NCBI GenBank assembly: GCA_002794785.1
Contig: NBBA01000023.1
Location: 310,001 to 374,000, forward strand
Origin: Coniferiporia sulphurascens
Lineage: Eukaryota > Basidiomycota > Agaricomycetes > Hymenochaetales > Hymenochaetaceae
Direction of reading: 5' to 3'
DNA length: 64,000 nt
The notes under the pieces: model-generated
Seen by the model: only the letters and a program-made list of their open reading frames with translations
What the model was told of the DNA's origin: nothing
Database searches by the model: none
Position numbers and translations under genes: made by a program
In this document: one piece after another, positions 55,408 through 64,000 of the stretch
Layout: every line of letters begins with the position of its first letter
Numbering within the stretch: position 1 is the stretch's first letter

Positions 55408-55824
55408 TTATTTACACAAACTACCGTCTTGGAAGGCAGCCGTTGATACATCAGCAGCTGCTATGTCCTGAATGGATGGAAGTGTCTGCAGTGGCGAGAA
55501 GGTTTTGATAGAATAAGAGGAGAGGACTGGGAGAAACATATGACCGAGAGTTGCAACCTCCCGGCGCCCTGGGCCAACCTCAGTTACCTCCTGAGACTCG
55601 GACGAGATATTTATCGGCAGGTCATCAGTAAGTCCCAAGCTGTCCTTATGCGGTTTTAGACGGTGGCCACGAGGTATCAAGAAAACATCGCCGGAGACTA
55701 GATCCAAGGCGCATAGTAGACGAGTCGGCGAATTTTTGCGGCGACATGCGACATAGCTGAAGTCATCGGCCCAGTCGACCCATTCCCAGCTTTGAGAAAT
55801 GCGGCGTCCGCAGAAAGGTTTCAT
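55408..55824 (-). CDS. hypothetical 138-codon ORF
   Basis: An ATG-initiated single frame starting MKPFCGRRISQSWEWVDWAD, with Trp-rich beginnings and a mixed tail; no recognised motif. A second minus-strand ORF starts at 56249 (MSSADVGENKHGPLQYQHKY) and might be an upstream exon, but I found no convincing splice. Could be a fragment of a decayed gene. Confidence 0.25.
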   Translation of the reverse strand: MKPFCGRRISQSWEWVDWADDFSYVACRRKNSPTRLLCALDLVSGDVFLIPRGHRLKPHKDSLGLTDDLPINISSESQEVTEVGPGRREVATLGHMFLPVLSSYSIKTFSPLQTLPSIQDIAAADVSTAAFQDGSLCK

Positions 55825-56589
55825 GATTGATGGCTGCTATTCTCGTACTATACTCGTTCAGAGTACGATTTGGGCCCGGACACCTTTTAGGTATGTGCAC
55901 GGTTTTGCTCACGAGCACGATTTGGATATAAACACGGTCTGGGAGTAAACCTGATTTAGATATGAACACATTTCGGGCGTGGACACATATTGGGTGAATT
56001 TGAGTTGATGTCAAGAGAATGGCCATGTATGCCCACCGTGCTCCTTAGTTTGGATAAGCCCGGGATGATGACTATGAGTTGAGCCCATCCGCAATGCACT
56101 TCAGAGGCATCGCCAGCTGTCGAAACGGGGTTGTCGAGCTTGGGTCGTAAAGCAGTGGATGAGTTACTGGTCACCGGGGTCAGGGGTTTATACTTGTGTT
56201 GATATTGTAACGGCCCATGTTTATTTTCACCAACGTCTGCGCTCGACATTGATAGTGCTAGTTAAGAAAAAACCACAGATCGTCGCCAGCCAAATGTAGT
56301 TTTTTGGATCTCGAAGTCAAGGGGGGCGCAACTTAGAAGCCGGAAATGAGAATTCTGGGAATATTACATAATAAATGTACCTAAGATGGGGCTCTAGATC
56401 TGCCGGTCTTTGAATCCCTCTGTCAACAAGCAAGTTCACGTCATCTTCAACAGCCGGCTCGTATACCAATCTACGATCTTCCTTTTGTACACTAACCTAA
56501 CTGCTATACCCAGCTCTAATACAAATGACCGACGTCTCAAATCCAGACGGCCGAGGCTGGGATCATCGTGACCCTCACATCCGTCAGTT

Positions 56590-56980
56590 CTCGAATGAGA
56601 GGCTAGTCAGCAGGCAACTGGTGGTCGCAAATGACCTCACCCGTGCGATTCTTTTCAAGGTCAACATTCCTCTGCACGACGAGCCAACTAATCGTTTAGA
56701 TGGCTCGAGACCTATCTTACTGGTTTGAATACCTGCACTTCCATCATCGTGTCGCACGATTCTACCCTCCCCAACAACGCTATCACCGAGATCCTCCACC
56801 CTAACCGATTCAAGCTCAAACGCTATAGGGTTAACCTTGAGTCTCTTCGTCGGGGGTCTCTTAAAGCCGAGCCATATAATACCCTCGATGCAGCAGAGGA
56901 CTTCAAATACAGACTCTCCGACTGTCCGCCCCTTCCTCTGGCCCCCCGCCTAATCTATCCGCGTTCTGGGACTCTCTGAA
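56590..56980 (+). pseudogene. translation elongation factor 3 (EF3) fragment
   Basis: Translated pieces resemble the second half of an ABC cassette of fungal EF3: ARAILFKVNI..HDEPTNRLD (Walker B region, about 56640-56700), then NTCTSIIVSHDSTL (about 56726-56767), and ITEILHPNRFKLKRYRVNLE with YNTLDAAEDFKYRLSDCPPL (to about 56940). EF3 is the fungal-specific ribosome ATPase that removes deacylated tRNA. Frames shift between pieces, Walker A is absent and the LDEP motif reads HDEP, so this is a relic. A functional EF3 gene must lie elsewhere. Confidence 0.75.
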
Positions 56981-57029
56981 AAACTCATTTTGCACTATTG
57001 CACACTCACAACAAACGCGACTTGTTCTC

Positions 57030-57400
57030 TTTCAGAGTCTCCGGCCGCTCGAAGGCATGGTCCGCCAAACTTGTAGAGACGCTCGGGCTCGGTATGGTCG
57101 TGTCCGTCTTTGAAGTTGATGTGTCGTCCGACGAAGAAGTTTCCGACGCCGTGCGTCATTTGAAGGTCGTCATAAGCGCTGTTGGCCCACGTTACCGCTG
57201 GGGCATGTCCGTTGTGCGGTGCGTATTCCTCTTTCATGTCTCCTCACTAACGGCCACGGTGTGCGATCAGCTGTGTGCTCGGGTTGGCATGCAACTACGT
57301 GGACATTTCCGGAGAGACTATTTTATATAAGGGATATTTCATTGCGACAAAGACGCGGACGATCAAAGTACTATCCTGTGGCTTTGACTAGACCCTCTCA
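57030..57400 (+). pseudogene. saccharopine dehydrogenase-like oxidoreductase fragment
   Basis: VSGRSKAWSAKLVETLGLG, then VSVFEVDVSSDEEVSDAVRH and LKVVISAVGPRYRWGMSVVR (57030-57219) match the Rossmann-domain region of fungal saccharopine-dehydrogenase-like proteins. After an intron-like gap (57220 to about 57275) comes NYVDISGETILYKGYF and TIKVLSCGFD, ending in a stop near 57388, where relatives continue with SCGFDSIPSD. Only about 110 residues of a protein of roughly 400 remain. It begins immediately after the EF3 relic. Confidence 0.7.
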
Positions 57401-58486
57401 ACGCACTCGTATTCCTTAGCGCCCATGCACTTCGCGCAGGTATTGCACAATCACACAGAACATTCGCTGTGGATCTTGGTATGTCCGGTGGCACAACCCC
57501 ATTGCGCTTTCACTGCGTAACAGTATCCCGCGTTTCTCGTGGCGAGTTCTACCGGACCCGATTGTGCTAGCCCGTCGAAGATCCTGTGCGGGTCGGCTGA
57601 GGCTCACATGGGGCATACGCGGGCTCCTTGATGTACTGCTGGCATTGTATGCTCTTGTCACTCCGCTCGCGTTTCAAAATATTGCTATTGTGCAGCGAAC
57701 ACAGGTACTTCAAATGTATCGTCCGTGCACCCCGATTCCAAACCCTCGTGCGTTCGACTCCATGAAACAAATTAGAGATGCCCAGTACATATTATCCCGG
57801 AGGTTCCACCGATGTAATCGTAGGTGCCAGAAAATGTACATCAATTTTGTCATCAGCGTACACTGGAGCGGTGGCACGGGCTGTGGACCTGAAGTAGACT
57901 AAGGGATGTCGTGTCTTTGTGATTTTCCTGAACGCCTCTGTGGTAGCTAGATAGCGAAAGGACTTCCTGCGGTCGAGAAAGTTTTGATCGGGCCAAGTCG
58001 ATGGAAGACGATAATAAATTTGAGAGGATTACCGACGCTGAAGTTATTACGTGGGTTGAAACTTGATGGATGACTAACCGATTGTGATCCCTCGAGCTAA
58101 ATTTGGACAACAGTACTAGTCTGCCTTTCTAAGGCTAACCCAAATCCGAAATTATTGCCGAGGTGAGGCCTAGTCGGTGAGATCGACGCTTTCGGAAGCT
58201 GATCACGCTTATGACGTGTTTATTAAGTGCGAGAAAATCAATATATATTAATTTGAGGGACTTTGTCAAAGAGAAATTCCGAGCGGGTTCGTTTGACAAG
58301 TCTACAAATCTGGAGCAAGGCCAATCCGGACAAGAAAAACATGGTTACATATGATTATGAAAACCATCGAACAAGTAAACAACAAACATATGAAGAGATC
58401 GAGATCCATTATACATACATCAAGCAAAGATGCGCGGGTATCAAGAATAGAATAGTTACCCCGCAGGGATCTCGGATCAAGCCTTT

Positions 58487-59420
58487 CTATCCCTGGAAGG
58501 AACCGTTGTTTCCTGCGAAGTCTCCGATGTAGAAGTCACGGCCAGGGGTGGCGTTTCCAGTGAAAGAGATGTCCGGGCCAGGTATGGCGGTCGCATTATT
58601 CCTAGTATCATTCAAGACCATTAAGCACAAGCATAGTGTGGACATGGAGATAGAATAGCTCATACAAAGTGATACTCACAAGCCAATCATGCTTGGGCCA
58701 GGAACGTTTTGCTGGTTGAAAGCAACCTGTACTGAAGGATGCTGGTAGGCGGGCTCCGCCATCTGTGGATTATAAAACGTGGGCTGCTGGACGTGATAAT
58801 TGGAGCCGGAAGCAAATCCCGGGTTTCCATATAAGGGAATTTCTGGTATCTGTGGGACCTAAGCCAGTACGGTACACATTAATTTATGGCACATTATACA
58901 TGAGTGAAATCAACATGGACTTGACGAATATACGCACACTTTGGACACACGAAATCAGGCCAAACTTCTTGCACTTCTTACAGAGGTGTAGCTCGTTTTC
59001 TCCGGAGACGATCTCGCACTACAAAATGAAATCATAAGTGACATGATTCGGATAGTATAAATGAAGACTTACCTGTTGGTGAGCCTTTGTGCAGCGGTTG
59101 CATGGGCTCCGATTTTTTTCCGAAATTTTTGATCTACCACTCCCGGTTTCTGTGGGCGTGCCCTGATTCGAATCCGCAGCGATACCAAATGGAGGGAGTG
59201 TAGCAATGCATTCAATGAGACGAGCCAGATGTGTTCCTGCTTGGACGCTATACAAGTCTTTCCTTCCAAAAGCGACTTTTTGCAAGTCATTGTATGTGGT
59301 ATCACCTAGTATATGATGTGACAGACAAGTAAGATTGACTATTGCTCTGGCAGCTGAGGAATCCAAAACAATGTCAGATGTTGTGCTGGGCATTGTGGGA
59401 GGTGGGTAATGCTGAACCAT
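58487..59420 (-). CDS. Zn(II)2Cys6-like protein, paralogue 2 (240 aa), complete cluster
   Basis: Four exons in phase: 59420-59073, 59018-58938, 58858-58680, 58601-58487. The N-terminal 100 residues (MVQHYPPPTMPSTTSD...) are not recognised. The cluster CNRCTKAHQQ/CEIVSGENELHL/CKKCKKFGLISC fits C-x2-C-x6-C-x11-C-x2-C-x7-C, the spacing of fungal binuclear zinc clusters, and is interrupted by an intron exactly before the third Cys. The C-terminus is rich in Pro, Gln, Tyr and Asn (YNPQMAEPAYQHPSVQVAFN) and ends GDFAGNNGSFQG, comparable in style to paralogue 1. Both genes are on the minus strand about 4.4 kb apart. Likely a small nuclear regulator, by inference only. Confidence 0.75.
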
Positions 59421-60136
59421 TGAAGTGAAGCCTGAAGTACTGGGGATAACTTACAAAAATACCCCTCAGGTACTTTATAGGCACAGCCACCCCGCATAAC
59501 TCAGCCATTGGCACCTTGCACCAACTCAGCCATTAGCATTCCAAGTTGGCACCTTGCATCAACTCAGCCACCTTGCATCAACTCAGCCACCTCACATCCG
59601 CACAGATTTGACATGATAGCATCACTAGTACTATTATAGTACCTTCACCTACTTACCATGTACAGATGGGTGATGCTTACAAAATGATCTTCTCAGCGGC
59701 GATGGGCCCGAGGTCGCCTCAGGCTTTCGGAGTCAAAACAGGAAATTCCGATGCCTCGTCCCCCTAGTCTGGTGAATTTCAGAACTACTGAAACTTGATC
59801 TGCCGTGCTGCCAGTGCATGACAAAAAGTGACCGGCTGGCTTGCTAATCACAACATAACACACCACTAACAGTATAATACAATTGCAGTATCATCAAGAC
59901 GATATACGCAGTGTGATACAGAAATCGAAATGTGGTCGGCACAAGCCAAATTCCAATTCAGTACCTGAACTCGTGCAATCTAAGTCCTATTCAGCTCAAG
60001 TTAGAGAACACAAAGCTGGGATCATACACATCTCAAGATGGATGTTTGCTGTAGCAAGCACAATAATCATTAGCATTACACTACATGCCATATTGTCTAC
60101 CATGCACCTATCATGATGTACATCCACCAGGACATG
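59421..60136. other. intergenic with a short imperfect repeat, flank of copia C
   Basis: Contains repeated CACCTTGCAYCAACTCAGCC units at about 59510-59590 and no supported gene. It ends in ACATG (60132-60136), the candidate left target duplication of copia C. Confidence 0.5.
59495..59600 (+). repeat. short tandem repeat, units of about 19 bp
   Basis: ACTCAGCCA with CACCTTGCATCA recurs four to five times with variable spacing; the two units at about 59555-59592 are near perfect. Confidence 0.7.
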
Positions 60137-60393
60137 TATTAAATAAATATAACAAACAATATAAAAATAGTATGTGGTCATATGAACAACCACCTTACTA
60201 AGTGAACGATAATGCAACGATAACGCCATACGATATAGGAGCTAGACAGTTATAGTAGTACTAGCCCATGGAACGTGTATATAAGGGGAGCTGGTCTCAC
60301 CCTAGAAATACATCGGTTTACGCTGATAACCCACCTTGCCTGAACAACACCACTGCACCTCATTGTCTACCACAACGTGCATAGATTTTAAGA
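60137..60393 (+). repeat. copia C 5' LTR (257 bp)
   Basis: It starts TATTAAAT and ends GATTTTAAGA. It is closest to the LTRs of copy B, sharing the block around TATATAAGGGGAGCTGG (about 60278-60294), which is TATA-containing. Confidence 0.92.
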
Positions 60394-60462
60394 GGTTATG
60401 AGCCTTGACTCTACAACTAACAAAACGATTAACGAACATAAACATCCTCGAATAACGAAATC

Positions 60463-63400
60463 ATGTCTGATGGACAGAAACCAAACACTCGTGAGCAAAC
60501 ACGTTTGCAAAAATTATCAGGATTAAGAATAATTGCTAACGAACTAAAAATAACGTATACACAGTCATCTACTATTGAAGAACTCGAAGAAAAAATTCAA
60601 AAAGCTAAAGATAGCAAAAGGTTAGTTGAACTAATACTTCAATGTAACCTAAGACAAATACCTATTAACGGAACGGAACAACAAATTCAAGATCGAATAA
60701 ACAGGTATGATAACTCTACCAAAGATGAAAAATCAAAAATCAGAACTGATTATAAACTGGAACTAATGAATCACGCTAAAGATTTAGGAATATCAGATCA
60801 AGGAAAATCATCTGAAATCAGATATCAAATAAGTACATATTTGGGCATATCAGATCCAAATGAAAAAGCACAATTTAAAATTGATAACCCTTATATTAAG
60901 CCAGAAGAAGAAAACGATAAGAAAGAAGACAACAATAAAAAAGAAGATAACGAAGAAGAAAACTCCGAAGAATCCAAAAATAACCCATCACGTGAGCCAT
61001 CAGAACCATCTGATCCTGACGATTCAGACGCTAATGATACCGAGGAAGATGAACCGAGTATGGCAACTAAACTCGCAGAACTCCAGAAATTCTTCGACGG
61101 AATCGAGAAACTCGATGGGCATAGAAACTACAAACTCTGGAATTACAGAGTCCGCAGCGCTATTGAGAGTGCAGGTTACAGTAACTTGCTCACTAACTCC
61201 CCAGGAACTGGAGAGGCTGGTATATCAAGCGCTTTATATAACGGCATTATGCGCACTATGCCCGACAAAATATTGGCTTATTATCTTAATTTCAATAAAG
61301 ATATTCCAGCGCTACTCAAAGCGCTTGATGGACGATATAATGTCCAGACAACAATTACAAAGGGCTTTAACGAGGCTGCCCTTTTTGATATCCGAGGTCA
61401 TGTCAGCCATTTCGATGGAATGCTCGACAATCTCAGCAATAAATATGAGGAACTCATAGCCCAAGGGGTAAAAGTTTCAGAGTCGACATACATATCGGCT
61501 ATCACACGGGCAATGCCCGAACAATATCAATACGTACTCATGCAGAGTGAGTTGTATATTAAAACAATTAACGAAATGAACCCAGACAAAGATGAAATTG
61601 AACTAACCCCTCAATTTTTACTAACGGCACTGAGAAACACCTTCGAGGGGTGGTGTAAAAATCATCAGAGGACAGGAGTGGCGGCTAACCACCTGCCCAA
61701 GGACGAGTGGAACCACCCCTATTTTAGGGGCCGCAGACGCGGTAACAGCCGCGGAGTACAGCCATGAGGTTGCAGCTATAGGGGCCATGGAGGATATATG
61801 CGAGGACGAGGATGAGGGGGATATTCCCCTAACCAACAATCACACGTTATTAAGTGCTACAATTGTAACAAACTAGGGCACTTTAGTCGAGACTGCTGGG
61901 TGCCAAAAATGGAATGGACGAAGGCAGCTCAGAAGAAGAAAGAGGATGCGAACGACGAAAAAAGGAAAAGGGAAGGAAACAGGTGCATCAGCGGCACTGA
62001 CATCGACTGGGGCAAGTGCGGCCCAGGCTAAACATACCGCAGCAGCAGCAGCAACAAACGTCGCATCGAGCTCTCGAATCGAACTAAGCGCCGTAATCGG
62101 CCAAGGCGAAATTGGCGCCTTTATAACCGAAGTCAATGATAACAACTTCGACATGGGAGAATTCCCAATATACTCATATAACGATTTTCTTGACAAAATA
62201 GGAAACTACGATAGCGCCATGGAAGACGTGGACGATAACAACCTAGACGTAAGCATTAACGCTATAATAACAGAAAAATTTGCTAACAATATTTATTCCT
62301 CAATGGATATAATCGATACTGGTGCAACGATACATCTAACACCATATCTAAATCGATTACAAAATACATACAAAACCAACACAATCACAATAACGGCTGC
62401 AAACAAAACAACGTTTATGGCAAACATAGTAGGGGATCTTAAGCTTTACATCCCCAACGGACACTCGGTAAGTGTCATAAAATTATCAAACATATACTAC
62501 AATCCTAAAATGAATATGACATTAGTCTCTCAAGGACTTCTATGTCAAGATGGCTACAAATTTATTTATAAAGAAAACGAATGTACAATAAAGTATCCTA
62601 ATGGATCTTTATGCGGAAAAATCATAAATAAAAATGGATTGTATAGTATATTTAACAATGATGTACAAGCGGCTACAAAAAATGTAACATTATTTGAACT
62701 TCACAAAAAACTCGGGCATATAAGTTATGCTTACATAAAACGATTACTAAAAGAAGATCAAATTACAAATAACAAAATATCAAATTACGACGAAACTCAA
62801 TGCACAATTTGCCTTGAAGCAAATATAAAAAGAATGCAAATTCCAAAATTACATATTTCAAAGTTAGCCGAAAAATTTGGCAATCACATACATATGGACA
62901 TATGGGGTCCAGCATCCACACATGCTATTGGAGGATATAAATATCTTCTAACACTTGTAGATGATGCTACAAGATGGATAAAAATGATTTTATTAAAAAC
63001 AAAAGATGAGGGCTTAAATGCTTATACGACTTGGGCTACTATGCTCAATACCCAATTTAACATAAAAATAAAAATATTACAAAGCGATAATGACACAGTG
63101 TTTTTAAGTAAACAATTCACTGAATATTTAGAAAAACATGGAACGATATGAAAGCTGACTGTTCACGATACACCACAACAAAATGGAGTAGCAGAATGAT
63201 CACATCAAACAATTTTAAATAATACATGAGTAAATCTGCTACAAGTGAAAGTACCTCCAAGCTTATGGGGAGAAGCTGTAAAATACAGTACTTATGTTTA
63301 CAATAGAATGCCAAAAAGTGCTATTGATTTTAAAACACCATATTTTAAACGATATAACGAAAATTATAACATCGATGATCTAAAAGAATTCGGCCAATAT

Positions 63401-64000
63401 TGCATTATACGACAAGAAGACGTTAATAAATTACAACCAAAAGGAAAATATGCACAATGGCTAGGATTTGACGAAGAAAGTAAAGGTCATAGAACCTATC
63501 ATAATAGAAAAATCTCAGTAGAACGAAATTTACAATTTTTAGATTCTCCACCATCTAAAATTGAAGGGGAGAATATAACAGAAAAACAAAATGAACAAAT
63601 AAAAGAATTAACAAATGAAAGACCAATACGAACAATTAAACCAACAAAACGATCACTAGGTCTAAACTTTGATGAACAAAACACAGTCGCCTATCTTACG
63701 GAATTTAACCAATTCAATACGGAATTAATAGGCGATCCAAATTCATATCAACAAGCAATCAATAGAATTGACGCAAATCAGTGGATCTCAGCAATGAAAG
63801 AAGAAATAAAAACATTAATCGAAAGATCTATGTGGAAAATCATTGATCCACCAAAAGAAGTAAACATAATTGGAACAAGATTTGTTTACAAAACAAAAAG
63901 ATTAGCAAATGGAGAAATCGAATGTTACAAAGCAAGATTAGTAGTTCAAGGATTTGCCCAGAAAGAAGGCATAGACTACTACTCAAATGACACATTCGCT
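60463..64000 (+). pseudogene. copia C gag-pol, stops and a frameshift, incomplete at right
   Basis: Gag opens at ATG 60463 (MSDGQKPNTREQTRLQ) and stays open for 434 codons to a TGA at 61765, where copy B has Arg. The zinc knuckle CYNCNKLGHFSRDC follows at about 61857-61898. One extra A in the run at about 61958-61965 shifts the frame relative to copy B. Protease DTGATIHLTPYL is at about 62317-62352. Integrase continues to a TGA at 63149 (CGA in copy B), with another TGA at about 63198. RT begins IGTRFVYKTKRLANGEIECY (about 63870-63929) and runs off the window. It is not translatable as one polyprotein. Confidence 0.87.

Larger units (their letters stand above)
54071..58486. other. gene-poor interval between the Zn-cluster paralogues
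   Basis: 4.4 kb with a 22-C homopolymer, weak ORFs (55824-55408 and 56249-55956 on the minus strand) and recognisable relics of two genes (56590-57400). 54360-55000 is AT-rich with no coding signal. 57420-58250 shows only short frames. The interval looks like a decay zone between two duplicated genes. Confidence 0.5.
60137..64000 (+). mobile_element. Ty1/copia retrotransposon copy C, plus strand, truncated by window end
   Basis: The 5' LTR is 60137-60393 (257 bp), followed directly by the tRNA-iMet-like primer site GGTTATGAGCCTT (60394-60406), then gag-pol from 60463 to the window edge inside RT. Candidate left duplication ACATG at 60132-60136; the right side is outside. Same family as A and B but in the opposite orientation. 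Confidence 0.92.

Noticed and set aside
1..64000. CRISPR array, prokaryotic operon or ribosomal RNA
   Set aside because: No regularly spaced short repeats, no rRNA-like sequence and abundant spliceosomal introns; the DNA is fungal nuclear.

Overview
The window looks like nuclear DNA of a filamentous basidiomycete, probably an Agaricomycete. Genes are compact and multi-exon, with GT-AG introns of about 45-70 nt and short intergenic gaps. Recognisable products are fungal or general eukaryotic: a TUP1 corepressor, TRM112, SmD1, DNAJC17/Cwf23, a mitochondrial-type AsnRS, a kinesin, a Sos7-like kinetochore protein, an F-box/LRR protein and an enolase-superfamily dehydratase. The transposons are Ty1/copia and RNase H-bearing LINE types common in these fungi. 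All gene models were assembled by eye from reading frames and splice signals.

Bases 1-17.2 kb are a nested transposon block. A plus-strand LINE (1-272, resuming at 7063) was interrupted by an LTR-like element with TG...CA ends (273-7057, target duplication GTATC). That element was itself interrupted by copia copy A (964-6392, duplication GAAGG). A second plus-strand LINE (about 8165-10022) abuts a minus-strand LINE fragment, which is split by copia copy B (11141-16578, duplication GTGCT). A fold-back inverted repeat and a tRNA-like Pol III box sequence follow. A third copia, copy C (60137 to the end), closes the window. Differences between LTR pairs, most new stop codons examined and two catalytic-residue losses fall on CpG sites, so the block looks inactivated by methyl-CpG deamination.

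Bases 19-39 kb are the conserved housekeeping block: cytochrome b561 (-), kinesin (-) divergent from a Sos7-like kinetochore protein (+), an 815-aa coiled-coil protein (-), SmD1 (+, with a one-base frameshift), mitochondrial AsnRS (-) divergent from DNAJC17 (+), an F-box/LRR protein (+, with a frameshift) and an L-fuconate dehydratase/ENOSF1-type enzyme (-).

Bases 39.5-52.2 kb hold a tandem segmental duplication of about 5.7 kb. The ancestral unit was TRM112 - Ser-rich small protein - 3' part of TUP1. Copy 1 keeps an intact TRM112 and a promoterless WD40-only TUP1 fragment with open exons. Copy 2 has a TRM112 pseudogene but the full-length 688-aa TUP1. Both Ser-rich genes and their TATA promoter region stay conserved.

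Bases 53-59.5 kb hold two paralogous four-exon genes with a Zn(II)2Cys6-like cysteine cluster split across exons 1 and 2; in one of them the second cysteine is tyrosine. Between them lie a 22-C homopolymer and relics of elongation factor 3 and of a saccharopine-dehydrogenase-like gene.
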